In this document: positions 1-13,200 of the stretch, piece by piece | Layout: every line of letters starts with the position of its first letter | Position numbering within the stretch: position 1 is the first letter of the stretch | From: Cruorifilaria tuberocauda | Lineage: Eukaryota; Nematoda; Chromadorea; Rhabditida; Onchocercidae | DNA: 64,000 bases | Direction of reading: 5' to 3' | Assembly: GCA_013365365.1 (NCBI GenBank) | Contig: JABVXU010000111.1 | Span: forward strand, 62,001-126,000 | Notes under the pieces: generated by a model | What the model saw: only the letters and a program-made list of their open reading frames with translations | What the model was told of the DNA's origin: nothing | Database searches by the model: none | Position numbers and translations under genes: made by a program

Positions 1-239
1 AATTCTCGGTAAAGTAAGTGTAAACTTTCAGTGTCAAATTTACACAGACCATATTTAATTAACCATTAAGCAATTATGTTTCTTCTAACGATACTCTTTT
101 ACGTCATTTTCAGGCTGATATTCGTAACGAACGTGCCACGGTTGGCTACGGTGGGAGCGAAAAAATTTACGTCGGTCCTGCGGTACACACATGCGTTGTT
201 TTGTGTCGAAAAGCAAAGCCAGGCTGCACCATTGAATGA
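1..239 (+). CDS. 3' end of an unidentified protein-coding gene (partial)
   Basis: Only the last part of this gene lies in the window. A likely exon end at 1-13 is followed by a strong donor (GTAAGTG at 14), an intron to the TTTTCAG at 107-113, and a last exon at 114-239 ending in TGA. The two pieces join in phase 0 and give a 45-residue tail beginning ILGKADIRNERATVGYGG and ending in KAKPGCTIE, with three cysteines near the end. I do not recognise the family. The reading frame has ordinary coding character (few AT-rich runs compared with its surroundings) and a polyadenylation signal lies just after the stop. What it does cannot be said from this fragment; the upstream sequence is needed. Confidence 0.5.
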
Positions 240-262
240 AACACGACGATCTGTTTATACAG

Positions 263-268
263 AATAAA
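263..268 (+). terminator. Polyadenylation signal AATAAA of the left-edge gene
   Basis: AATAAA 23 nt after the TGA stop of the left-edge gene. A second AATAAA lies at 309-314. Position and sequence fit a cleavage/polyadenylation signal. Confidence 0.5.
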
Positions 269-1605
269 ATCTCTCACTAACGTGTATTACCATTATTCCA
301 AGTGCATGAATAAAATGGCATTTCTAAACCATTTTATTTAGTAGCGTCAACGAAGTATGTACAAAACAGTATGAAAATCTATTTACTAAAAATTTGGGAA
401 GCTGCGGTTTCCGAGGCTTATTTCAGTTAGCGTTTTCAATTTGCTGATACTTTACCGCGCTCGTTGAATGAAATGCTTTCCGTTGTGAGCTCGAAAGCTT
501 AAAATAATTTAGTGAGAAAAAGACAGAAGAAAGATCCTAAGAATGAACTGCAACGAATATTCATGTTGAAAATACAAACGAAGGACTCAAACAGTTCCAC
601 ATGGTATTATATCAAAAATACAAAATTATGTACGTTGCAAGATGATTGGATCGTATATCACACGAAAGCTAATTAGCACAACAAAATAATTGATTCCATG
701 CAATATTACTTTGATTTTCACGTTTTTTCCTTCAAGTAATTTAGTCGAAGTGAAGGCTGTGATATAAATATGAAACAAGAAGAATTTTCATATTATCAGA
801 ATTTAGAAAAGATGATCAATTTATCATAATGAAAAAGATAAATAGACAAAAATTGTTAATTACTGCTTTAAATTTCATACAAATTCGAAAGGAATTGGAA
901 TAGAATTCAAATCAAGAATTTAAACTATGAATTATTCAAAAGAGATATACAGGAAAAAGGCCAAAAATAGAATCCCGAGACGGAATCCGCCACAGGTTAG
1001 ATGCACTTGTCCCTTTCAAATTATCAGTCGCCATTTCTCAGTAGATGAAAGCGAGTTTCTCCATCAGGGATTTTTGTTTTTCATACTGACATATCTGTGA
1101 TCTACTAAGACTTCGGTTTGCTTAAAAAATGATCAAGAGAGACGGAACCCGCAAGAACTAAGATGAATGGTGAAGTTTCAGGAAGTAGCCTGATTAGTCG
1201 GAGAGTACAGGGCTTGCTGAGAAATTTAAGAAATTATTGCAATTTGTTGGAGCCTAAATATTAATCAGATATTTATTTTAATTTTTTTCAAGTATCTTCT
1301 AATGTATGCATTTAGTACTTGATTACTAGTTGTGAAATATGAAATTCGGACTTCAGTTTAGCTACGACAGTAGTTTAAGGAACAATAACAGGCTGTACTA
1401 TTGTCCATTCCTGAGATTAGAAACTCAAGGAGAAAATCAAGCAAACTTCAGTTTATTCGTCACTGCACAACATCTTTTCATTTCATATGGTCCAAAAATT
1501 GTATTTTATATGAATGATAATGAAGTATGGTAAATAATTTCGATATTGTTGTGCTATTCTTTGAAGTATTATTATTATTTTTTTAAGTAGATTCAAGAAT
1601 TGCAG
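269..1605. other. Intergenic region upstream of SRP14
   Basis: About 1.3 kb between the left-edge gene and SRP14. Most is AT-rich filler. A patch at about 970-1215 is less AT-rich and contains two similar short segments (AGACGGAATCCGC near 978 and AGACGGAACCCGC near 1140) that no gene explains. An open frame at 1339-1533 has no family resemblance and no convincing splice partner. Confidence 0.4.
1595..1605 (+). promoter_or_regulatory. Possible spliced-leader trans-splice acceptor at SRP14 start
   Basis: A T-rich stretch followed by AATTGCAG ends one base before the SRP14 ATG. No upstream coding exon can be joined in phase. Nematodes attach SL1 at such sites; zero-length 5' UTRs after SL addition are known. 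The assignment is inference. Confidence 0.45.
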
Positions 1606-2612
1606 ATGACTTTATTGGACAACGATCATTTCTTGGTAGAATTAGCAAAATTATTTCAGAAATGTCGTACTTCCACTCAGCATACAATAACTATTACACT
1701 AAAACATTGTAAGAAATTTTATTATTTATCTAAAAAATATTTCTTACTTCTTTTTTTTTCTGTTTTTGAGATCAAGATAAGTACTCGAACAATAATTCGA
1801 AAATTCGAAATACAATGCATCAAGGTTAATATTTGACAATTTTTCAAATCAAATAGGTATTTTTGTATTGAACTCAACTTACAATATGAAATGAAATTAT
1901 TATAAAATGCGCTTATGAAATTGTTTACAACTTATAATAGTTTATCGAATTCTATTGGAAGAGTGAGATGAATTCTAAAGGACAGAAGGAGTTGAAATAC
2001 AGCAGAAAGTACGGAACTAAGTGCTATTTATCATACCGTTGGGATAAGTTATACCGTGTATTATTTATAATTTAATCAGTTAATTGATTAATTCATTTGT
2101 TTTTTGTTCAATCATCTATATTCACTTATTGTTTTATTAGATATTTTTAGATGATGGAAGGACGAAGCCTTATCCAAGAAACGAAGCACAACAGTCACTG
2201 AAAGGCGAAGATCTTTGTCTGTTTCGAGTAAAACTTGGTGACAAGAAAATTAGTACTGTGGTAAGAATAAAGAAATGATGTGAAATATTAAGCTTGCTCA
2301 TTTGAAATGAACGTTAATGTTCAAAAAATTGACTGCTTCTTCTTCGATCATAAATTTGTTTTCTAAATTCAAAATGATTATGGATGATGTAATCACTCAA
2401 AAATTTTGTGGTTGCTCAGACTCATTTAATATTTTTGTATTTGTTCATCTATTATCTTTCAGGTGCACGCTAAAGAAGTAAATAAGTTCCAGTTGGCATA
2501 TGCTGGTATCTTGAAAGTAAATATGGATAATTTGAAGAAACGTGAACGAAAAGCAGCAGTAGAAACGAAAATTAAATCAATAAGTGGTTCGAAAAATGCA
2601 GTGAAGATTTAA
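1606..2612 (+). CDS. SRP14: Signal recognition particle 14 kDa subunit
   Basis: Three exons: 1606-1708, 2151-2260 and 2463-2612, joining in phase to 120 aa. SRP14 pairs with SRP9 to form the Alu domain of the signal recognition particle in the cytosol, which slows translation while the ribosome is targeted to the ER. Recognisable family features are the N-terminal helix MTLLDNDHFLVELAKLFQKC, the strand and loop segment YDGRTKPYPR, the FRVKLGDKKISTVV strands, and the FQLAYAGILKVNMDNLKKR C-terminal helix followed by a lysine-rich tail. Length matches the family (about 110-136 aa). The start ATG directly follows TTGCAG, so the ATG may sit immediately behind a trans-splice acceptor. The exon 1 donor is GTAAGA, exon 2 ends at GTAAGA, and exon 3 follows TTTCAG. 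Confidence 0.96.
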
Positions 2613-3833
2613 TGATCTCATATAAATTTCGATACTATAACTTATTATAGATCGAAACGATTCGCATGTTTTTCTGGGCCAATTATCCAAGTTATATATT
2701 TTATTACATATAATAGAGTCTCATATCCTTAATTGTTATTCATAAAACATGTGAATTTCTTTATAATTTTGTTATTAGATATCACTTGCCAACAGATATC
2801 ACTTGTTTTTGTTTTTTTTGATTGTTCGGTAATCTGCATAATATTATAGGATAACCATTTCAGTAAGTAAATGCCACTGCACCAATAGTTTGTGGCAAAT
2901 AAGATTAGTTGGTGTGCTTCATAAATATTACTTCGTGTTTGGATTTTGGAAGCAGTACTTTCAGTGATAGATAAATTCTGAAGAAGCAGACATTTCTTAG
3001 TGATAAGACATGGCCTCTTGCATATGATTAGAAGTCACGTCTATTATCTTCAAAAATAAATTTAACGGATGTTTATGAATGATTATTTCTTTATGTTTTG
3101 TTTTACTTGTCGCTTCAAAATCGTCGGATGCATGATTAATTTATTAATGAACAAAAAAGTTCTTATATTCAAAAAAGTTTTTTAATATTGCTTCATGTTT
3201 AGATCCCGAACTTTTATTTACTTTTATAATTAATTAGATCCTGAAAAAGAAATAGACAAACGTTTGGTGGTACTGATGCTTCAATGTTGCATTAATGTTG
3301 GTAATGTTAAGCTCTTCATAGACGGTGTATATTTGTTGAGATGATATAACTGTAAGATACAAAAAGTTCAAAAGGTATCGATCCAGTCAATCATTCCGTT
3401 TATTGAGGTGTTAGAGAATCGTCAATATCTAATAATCTCATAATAATGTCAATATCTATAATGATATATAATTCATAAAATGAAATTGAAAATCCATCTA
3501 TGATTTGAATGTTAAATTAGAAAACGTTGAGCTAACATAAACCGTGGGGTTTTTCTTTGATCGTTTTCTCTTACAACAATGGGATCGTTTTTTGTTTTTT
3601 TCTGTAGCATAATAAATTGAAATTCGCATTGCAATATGGAAAGACATTCCGCAGATTGTTGCCATATTTTTTTTATCAGTATCAATTATAGCATATAGTG
3701 TAGTCATTTAAAACGGAAAATAAATAGTTATTTAAAATAGGAAAGAAAAATGATGAAATTTGTGGGAAATTTTGTATTTGAGGAAATTTGAAAAGAATGA
3801 ATGAAGAAATTTCTGGGAGATTTTACACTTAAA
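2613..3833. other. Intergenic: SRP14 3' side and downstream side of the secreted-protein gene
   Basis: Convergent 3' ends share this 1.2 kb. AATAAA at 3055-3060 (+) is a candidate late poly(A) signal for SRP14. The minus-strand open frame at 3498-3707 carries a near copy of the end of the neighbouring secreted-protein gene (see the repeat feature) but is otherwise low-complexity. Confidence 0.4.
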
Positions 3834-3889
3834 TTACTTAATATTTTGTTTTTCATCTGACATTCCGCAGATTATTGCCATATTTTTTT
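3643..3889. repeat. 31-bp direct repeat, one mismatch, 216 bp apart
   Basis: Positions 3643-3673 and 3859-3889 are identical except for one base (G versus A). On the minus strand both copies encode the same peptide with one change (KNMATICGMS versus KNMAIICGMS). The second copy is inside the last exon of the secreted-protein gene; the first is downstream of its stop. A local duplication of the C-terminal coding region is the simplest reading. Confidence 0.85.
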
Positions 3890-5074
3890 CATAATCTTCA
3901 TAATTCCAAGTATTTCGTACTTGATTGATTGCTTCTATTATCTTTCGAGCATCTTGTTCGATTTCATCAATTTTGTCCTTGCCTCTGATAATTTCTTCCG
4001 GGAAATGTTCATTTAAATCATAGAACTTCTTGAGGTACAACTTGATATCAGTAACAAGTTGCGTAAGATTTGTTGTATTCCCAAATGTATTGTTCTAAAA
4101 AACGATGATAAATAATTGGTTGAATTTTTAAGAAAAGGATTTATTTTTATCTCTCGAGAAAAATTTGAAATGATTAAGATTATTTAGAAACTATTTTCTG
4201 ATTTGATTAAGGAAAAATGTTTAATGTAGTAACTTCTTATTTGTAAAGCCTCTGATTGATACATAAATTCCAACTTGCAGCGTTGCATTAATCGTTCTCC
4301 GAATATTTTATTAAATTTTAGGCTTCTTTCATAAAAGGTTCTTAGTGATCAGCAAGATTATCACAAGTCTGTCATAAATTTAAAAGAATTGTAAATTAAG
4401 GTTGTTATAAAAAGTATTTCTACTTCTAAAAAAGTTAATTCAGTTTAGGTTTTATTCAATTTCTACTTTGTAACGGTGAGTTTAATTTTAAGTAGTTTTA
4501 ATATATATTTTAGTTAAAAAGTTGTGCCATTTATAAGATGTCATTCTAATATTTCTTTTTCGGGCGCAATTAATCACTTAATGAAATTGTAATGAAGTTA
4601 AGAAATTTCAACAAGTGGTATTATCCTAACAAATTTTGTTGTTACTTTCCTTCCGAAGTATAACAGTTATTCCAAAAAACACCAGTTTTACCAGGTGTTA
4701 TTGTGATGAAACTATAGTAGCCAAGGTTATTTACTATAAATCTTCCTGACCAAGCAAAATTTGGATCAATTTTATCTTCTTCTACGTTTCTATCGTAATA
4801 ATTAATACCATATGAATTTGCATATAGAAACTACAGCATTTTGTATAGACAGTTTATATCAGTAATCCTACCAAATAAAAATTTATAAGGAATAATTTCT
4901 AATCAACTCAAAATCTATAAAACTTATGTCAATAGTTAAGTTTTAGAATCTCCTAATTCCTCCTTTCAATATTTATTTTTTTATAATAAAATTTACCTGA
5001 ACATCTACTCCATTTGTTGCTGCAGCAAGCCAATAACCACTCATCAATAAATAGCACGCTTGCATGCAATTCAT
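3834..5074 (-). CDS. Unrecognised secreted protein, exon structure partly unresolved
   Basis: Clear coding pieces on the minus strand are exon 1 at 5074-4997 (26 aa, starts MNCMQACYLLMSGYWLAAAT, a short signal peptide), exon 2 at 4830-4646 (about 61 aa, aromatic-rich, ending in WNNCYTSEGK) and a last exon at 4094-3834 (86 aa, charged and probably helical, with DEIEQDARKIIEAINQVRNT and ending MSDEKQNIK). Exons 1 and 2 join in phase 0. A further open block at 4340-4234 can follow exon 2 in phase, but its exit phase does not match the last exon, so either an exon is missed, a donor is non-standard, or the gene carries a frameshift. I recognise no domain. It lies downstream of acr-16 on the same strand, 2.1 kb away. 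Likely a secreted or ER-lumen nematode protein; function unknown. Confidence 0.5.
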
Positions 5075-7226
5075 CGTCTTATAAATTTCGAATAAAGTTT
5101 GTAGTTTTTTTCGTTTTTTAGTCCTAAATTTTTTTGGTCGAAATTTTATTCAAATTATTTTTATTCCTTACATCCAATTTTATACCATGTAAAATATCAA
5201 TCATACAATATCAGTTAAGAAATATATTGAATTAAACGCTTTACTAATTATTACTGAAAACTTGTATGTTTTTCGAAGATAACATAAAATTAATCCAATT
5301 AATTGTTCGAAAATATCATGAAAATCCAATAATTGATTGGCAACAGATCAATAAGACCAAAAAGAATAACAAAAAAGAAAAATAAAGAAATTTATGAACT
5401 TTATAGATTATCGATCAATTTGAGTTGTTGCGATTGATTTGCAAATTCTAAGCTAATTACTCATTGTACTGATAAAGAAAAAAACAATACAAATATAATT
5501 TCATTTGGAATTTATATTTAAATGTCACATTACAATAAAAAACAGAAATATGTTCAATAAATTTTATAAACATACTTGAAACTTTTGAAATATACAAAAC
5601 ACGAAAAAATTATATTTTTCTCAGAGAATGATTCTAAAAAAGTGAAAAATTTTTACTTTTTTCCAAGTAATGTTTTGAAAAATAAGAAATAAAATTTGAA
5701 ATTTTATTTTAGAATCAATGTTTTCAACTATGTAAACAATATTTGTACATTACATATGCATACTTATATACATACCTGCATATACAATGCCGGATTATCG
5801 AAATCATATGTGAAACAATTTGAGTTCTTTTATTATACGCCAATTAAAAGTAATTAAGGACAAATTCAACGGGATATTTTAATATGCGGGAATAATTATC
5901 GAAACTATAGTGATAATCCATCCAACAACAATATTAATCGAAGATATTTTAGCATAAATTATTTTAAAACTGTAATTGTCATCCGTCTAACGATAGTTAT
6001 TTATAAAAGATAATTTTAAATTTCACAATTGTCCGCTCTTTCATGCATCAAAAGTAAAAGTGAAAAATTAACAGTTTAAAAATACAGTAATAAATAACAG
6101 TATAGTAAAAGATTTAAAGTATGTGCAAATGCGCGAAATTTCATAAATATTCGTTTACTAATTATACTTAAACTTCAAGAGTATCCAACCTTTTTTTTTT
6201 TGTTATCAGATCTCTTAAATGTACATGATAAAAGTGATTTAATCTAACATACTATCAGCATTCTCAATTCTTACAAATTATTTAATCTTTATAAAATTTT
6301 TAAATTTAAAATTTACAAATCGCTTTTGATTAGTTTAAGTTAGGAATGGAAATATTCATGATATATAATTTTCAATCAGTTTAGGAATGAGAAATTTTTA
6401 AAATTAATTTTCATCCCAATTGAATCATCATTAAAAGTTTATCTCAATCATTATTTTGTTATTGCGATTGTTTCTTACGATATTATTATGGAAAAAAGGA
6501 AAGATAAAATAAGACTAGAATAATCAATTATTCCAAAAACTAAAATCGTTCGTTGTTTCAACGATTTGCCGTATTTCAAAATATCAAAGTAATAATACTT
6601 TTAGTAATTATTTTTCATTACTTTATAAAAGCTATTATTAAATATGGAAATGTTATTTTAATTGATTTTATCTAGAAACTGTTAAATTCTTGCTTATCAT
6701 TCACCTTTGTTATCATTTATAGAGCCAATTATCATCGTAAGGAAAGTTTTTATCGAATAAATTTAGCAATAAACAATTAGTTATATCAATTATTGTAATA
6801 ATAACATTTTTTATTAAAATTTTGTTTGCGAATTTTAGCTAATTTTGAAATAATGGAAATTTTATTTTGATGAACAACCATTTTCTTTTACAGGGAAAAT
6901 TTTAAAAAAGTATTAAGTATTAGGCTGTGATGAAATTACAACGGAACAGAGATAATACGATATCATTGTTTGATGAATTTCAATATAAGGCATATAAGAT
7001 TTTATTGCTTTTCCTTCAATCATGTAGAAGATTTCAATTTCATAATACAATTTTATAATAAGTTATTGATGTAATTATCATTTTATGAGAAATAATTAAT
7101 ATAATTATCATTTCACAGTTTTGAATAAATTATTGAATTGTTTTTGTTTTACAAATGCCATGATAATCCTATGAAAATTATTATGAAAATTTTGCATGTT
7201 TCATTTTATACAAATGATAAGTTTAT
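5075..7226. other. Intergenic region between acr-16 and the secreted-protein gene
   Basis: About 2.1 kb of very AT-rich sequence holding the 3' flank of acr-16 and the 5' flank of the secreted-protein gene. I found no coding block or repeat worth naming in it. Confidence 0.4.
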
Positions 7227-7227
7227 T
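7222..7227 (-). terminator. AATAAA overlapping the acr-16 stop codon
   Basis: On the minus strand AATAAA begins at the last base of the TAA stop of acr-16. If used, the 3' UTR would be only about 15-25 nt; a downstream signal may be used instead. Confidence 0.3.
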
Positions 7228-10200
7228 TAAGCGATAAAATACGGTGAAAGTAATATTCCACAGGATGAAGCAATAATAAATAATGTAAAAATATACAAAC
7301 ATAAGCGATCAACAACAATTGCTGCAAATTTCCAATTATTTGCTTTTGCGTCGTCTTTTTCTGCGTCCATCATGCGTTTCGTTATCATCTGAAAAGGTTG
7401 TTATCAATGGAAAAGTGAAACTTTTTTCTTCCTCAAAATTTCTTTCATTTTATAAATGGGAAGTAGTATTTTTTCAAATATAAACTCACTTTTTATTAGC
7501 TGAAACTTCAATTGCAAATAAAAACAAATAAATAAAGCAGAAAAATATCGTATTTCTTTCTCAATATCACTTAAAATGAAATTAAATGCTCAATTATCGT
7601 TCTTGTATTTCTTTGTTTTGTTATCTTTAGATTTACCTTAAGTTCTTGATAGATTCGTTGTAAAATGAGTAAAGTAGCCTGTTGGCCAATGTCAATGGAT
7701 GGATTTGTTTGACTTAATGTTGGCCCATTAATTGCAGTTGAAATTGGACTTTTACTATTCGAAATACCACTCATATATCGGCAAACCCTGCAGTCAACGT
7801 CTAATGAATTCGATCTGAAATATTTTCAAAACAGTATTTTGTTAAATTTCTTGCAATAAATCCATTAAAATTTAGCTTTTTTCAGACTTTTTCATGTATT
7901 TTTAAAACAAATTATAAATTAAAATTTCGTAAATTCAAAAATTTCTTTAATTTCATTCATTTTTTCCTTTTTAAAACATTTCTTCATTAACATACGAAAA
8001 AAGGAAACGAAAGAATCAAATAACGAATATATATGTTATCTTTGAAGAAATCCAGTAATAAAATATAAAATATATTTTCAAGAAAAACAATAATAGTAAT
8101 GGTAGGAAACAAATTCTATTAATACCTAACTTTATCAAATTTCCATGAATACTTTCATTAATGAATTCTGTGTGCTAATTTTTAATTAATCTATTACCTG
8201 GAGCTTGATTCAGCTTCTTTAATATTCCTTATAAGTGATTCGCTATGCGTTGTTGGCTTCGTGAACGGAAATAACGATGGCAATGCCTTCCATGATAAAT
8301 GAACTCCTGGCCGATTTATTCGAAGTAGATATGGTAGCCAATAAAGCAGTACTGTTTTCATCTGATAGTTTTTAATTTAATTTATGGTAATTAAAAAATT
8401 TTATTTACTTCTTTAGTTATTTAAATAGTGAAAGTTAAAAACAATTATTTATTTATTTATTAACTTATTTTGCACTTTTCCACCCCAAAAATCAACTTTA
8501 GTAAAATTAATCTAAATCTTTCAAAAACAAAAACAGAAATCATTAAATACTAACCAAAGTACTCATCTCATGCGTTTCGGATGTTCGGTAATGCAAGTTT
8601 AAAACGTATACGGTAAAAACCGTTGATGCCGTGACAACAATCAGACAACAAGAAAAAAATACTCCTAAATATTACGCTTAAAATGAAAGAGAAGAAAAAA
8701 AAAGTAATTTAGAAAAATATTTTAGAAATAATAAAAAAGACGAAAAAAGTTTTAAATTCATTGTTGATCTTGACAAACGTTTATCTATCATGCGGAAAAA
8801 TGTGTATGCAATATTGGAATATTTTGAAATAAATGAAATCTAAAGAAATCAATTTAAAAAATTGTAGAATTAAAATCTGAAATTTCATCGCTAAATAGCA
8901 TAATTTGAAAAATATTTTTAATAATTATGTACAAGTAAAAATTCTTTGGATTGATTACTTATAGGGAAAATGGTAATATAAATTAACCTCTAAATTAATT
9001 CATACGGTTAACAGTTAGCAGTTGGTATTTCATTCACTGTTTGTTTATTGTTTAATTAATTAATTTCAGTTTGACTTAATATTTCATTTATAATTAATTT
9101 TAAAAGACCTGGCATAAAATATTGGGAAAATTAACAAATTTGCGGTAAGACTTTTCGTTTCCATTCTATTTCATATATTTAAATCCAATAATTGAGGAAG
9201 AGGAATATTGTAAAGTTAACCTAAAAGTGGCACTGCTTCTGAGGTTGGCGGAGACATTTCGGATACAACGCTGAGAAAGAAACATATCGATAAGAGCACT
9301 GTTATCTCTGTAACGCAGAAATTTCTCATTTTAACTTTTTACGTGAAAGATTTTCCTCCAAAATTATACCATTTCAGTATTAACATTCAAATTAAGCATT
9401 TACAGAAATTCGAAATTTCAATTTCTTAGTCATTTATATAAAATTTTTAATTAGTGAAAATGAAATGAAACTTTCTAAATCAATAAATGCTTATTATTGT
9501 TGATACTTCGAGGTGACATTCATGATAGATAACTATTTACCTAATGTTACAATCATATCAATTATCTGCCTTTCGAAAATATGACACACTTTACATAGCC
9601 AAAATAACGCCATTTTCTATATACCGATGACTACTTAAATCGAATTTCGATAACATCGTCAATTGCGCTTGGATCTTACAAATTGGATTACCTTTATGGA
9701 ATTTGGTGTTAGTAAATTTATCTTTCATTAGAGGAACAACTCAAGTAGTTGCTTCATTCTTTCATTATTAAAATAATGATAGCTGACTTTCCAGACGGAA
9801 TATGCTTTTTAAACTTTTATAACCTCAACAGTAAATTGATCCTATATGTTGTATGTATGTCAAACAGTAATAATTAATTGGTTAAATAATTAACTATCTA
9901 ATAAAACTTGACAGTAAATTTCTACGAACAATATTGAAAGCATACGTAAGGTAATTTTTTCACCAGCATCAGGTGGCAGTGTGAAACCGAGTAATGTCAT
10001 CATTGTTGTTAATATACAGGGCATTATTAAGTTGAAACCTGAAAATTACAAATTTACTCATTTACAACATTTTTTCTTAAAAATTTTACTATCAAACATC
10101 ATTGAATAAATTTTGTAGAATTTAAAATTTTGATGTGATTAAACTGAAATTGCAAATGGAAAATTTGAATATCTTTTAAAGTATACAACACGAAAAAAAG

Positions 10201-13200
10201 GAGTATAATAAACCATAGTATAAAGTACGACGTCTTAAGTGCAAATAGAATTTGAGGTCAGGATATGGTTCCGGACAACATTCATAAAACTTGACAGTTC
10301 TTGATACGGTAGTCACTGAAAGTTGATAATGCATGGATACTGATTAAATTAAAAACGAAATTCATCATATACCAAATACTGCTTGTTTTATTTCATCTTA
10401 ATTAAGTAAAACAAATGTGATATTTATGCTCACTGGGTAAAGCCCATTCACCGCTTGGCATATATTCTGAGATGTCGAAACCACCTTTTCCTGGTTGTAA
10501 ATCTAATTTATCACCATCATATGTCCATGAACCAAACTGAAATACCTCATGTTAAATATTAAATTGTTAATTATATTAACTATCGAATATCAATTTTATG
10601 ATAAAAGTACTGATTTCGAGTAAAAGGAATGCAATGTTTTTTAAAAATTTTATGTTTACATTTATATTCTTGCAAATAATTTTAAAATATCGTTAATTTG
10701 CGATAATGAAAACTGTAGTTATAAGCAAAGTTACTCTTTTCTACATCAAAAAAAAAGCTTTGCAAGTTTCTTGTCTTCATTCTAAATAATTCTTCACTTC
10801 TTAGTCTTAACAAACTTTATCATTTGATATAAAAAAATAATCTTAACTTGTAAACAAATCATAATATTTGATATAACAATAATGATTTCCTATGGTAATC
10901 ATATTATGAATCTGATAAAAAGTTGATGATTTTAACCACAAAAGAATGAATATGATGAATTGTTCTTATTCGAAGGACTAAAAACTAAAAACACCAAGAA
11001 GAGAAGAAAAGTGGAAAGCTTGCTAGGATGATATATTAGCTGCTTGAACAATTTTTCAGGATATTAGTTGAGTGATATATTAATCAAAAGATTTCTATTA
11101 TTTATATGCATCCAATCATAAATCTTATTTAAATACCATTCGATAACTTAGACATTCAATTGGGAAAAAAGAAAAAAATAAAGAATTTAACTCTCTTTCG
11201 TATATCAGAAAATATAATATAGGAAATATTGCAAAAAGCAGAATGGAAGCAAACATTTTCCTGCATAAACAGACTAATTAATTTCAGGGCAACAAATAAT
11301 GGATTGATCAAGTTGCTTCATTTTCAATATGATAATAGTTCTCTTCTACAATAATATTCAATTTAGGACATCGATTAATTTCGAATGCTAAATAATATAT
11401 TGATTAACTTTGAATGACAAAAAAAAATTCTGTAATAACAATTAATAACTTGAACTAGTAGTTTCAGGGTTTTAGAGTTAAATGATAAGTTCTTAAGATG
11501 AATGAATTACTTTGGATAGTAAATAAGAGTTAAGTAGAGAGACGAGTTTAAAAGTAACTCTTTCAAAAATCCTGAGAAGAATAGGAGATGCAATTTGAAT
11601 GTATTGCCTGACTTTGCATTCAAAACTGTCTACTTAATTAAAATGAAATTAATTTATAATTCAATATAAAATGGAATAAATACTATTAATATTTAATTTC
11701 ATCAAGTTTTTTTGAAAAGTTTGCTAAAGTTTGGAATTTATTGAATCATTAATACAATTTGTATTAGATGAAACAAAAAAGCAATTTGTGTAAGAAATGC
11801 GAAAGAATAATATAAGAAGTTACTTTGAAGAAGCAGCGCTGTTCATCGAACGGGAACCATTCGATGTTAATTTTACAACTAATTTTGAAAATAGCCGGTG
11901 GAATCCATGAAATATCACCCGTATTGTAGACAACCATATTGGTTGGATATGTCGAATCAAAGTTTGAATCAACACTGTAGAATTATAGTTAATAAAAAAA
12001 GAAATCAAGAAGCAAATTTGGAAAATATTCCGGGAAATGAAAGCAGTGAAGATAAAAAAATTAAATTTAATCAAAAATATAACTGAAAAATAAAAATATA
12101 TAAAATACTACAAATGTATTTTATATAATATTTGAAGGAAAAAATCTAACGATGTTGTGAGCTAAAAGGCTTTAAAAAAGAAACCTGATACAGAACATCT
12201 TTGCTAATATTTCATATAAGCCAGGATTAGTGAAAAACTATTATTAGTATTAGTCATTAATTCAAATGGTTGTAAATATTAGAAGTATACTGAAAATAGG
12301 AAAATGATATCACATTATAAGCTTTTGAAAGCTCATTAATTCAGTCCGATCAATTATGAATTAGAGAATTTTCTTACCTATTATATAATAAAACATCTGG
12401 CTTCCAAATTTTTCCAGCCGGAAAACGGACGTCCGAAATATTTCCATATTTACTTTTGTCCCATCTAAGTTTATAATCATTCCATGCCTATAAACAAGGA
12501 AGTAAATTGAAGAATATTGAAGGAATATGATATGATCAGCACACTGTCAAGCTACTTTGATCACCTTGTTATGAACTTTACAGAAGCAATGTCTACCTTG
12601 AGAGCAATTAAATTTTATTTTCCTAATTATTTATTTGAATAAATTTGACATTCATATGCGGAATTCTATCTACTTAATTTTATTTCAAACTTCTAATAAA
12701 TTCATCCTAATACTATTAAAACTGATAAACTGATAGAATATTAAAGCATTCAAATAAATAAAATAAACAATTATCATTTGATAAAAGTATGACTTACGAA
12801 GTCAAGCCATGCATTTACATAAACAATTTGATTTTTCTCGTCAACATCTATAATTTGCTGCAAGGATACTTTCAAATAAACCTAAATAAAAACACTTTAC
12901 AAATTAATTTATGGTATTGCTTATAAAATCTGTAAACAACTCATTAAGTAATAAATAATTCATATGAAATAAAAGGGAGATCAAATGATAAATTGAAGCT
13001 TGATCTGGCATATCTATCAACACAAACATTAATAGAATATATTTACAAAACAAACTATTTAGAACAATAAATGGACGATATCGCTCTCTCACTACAAATA
13101 TAGCATGAAAGCTAACCACCACAGGTTGTGAATGATTTTGTACCGGACGCTCCAAACTATTGTAATTTCTCATCAAATCATCGTACAGACGACGTTCATG

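Noticed and set aside
1339..1533. 64-codon plus-strand open frame upstream of SRP14
   Set aside because: No homology features, no donor/acceptor joining it in phase to SRP14, and AT-rich random composition.
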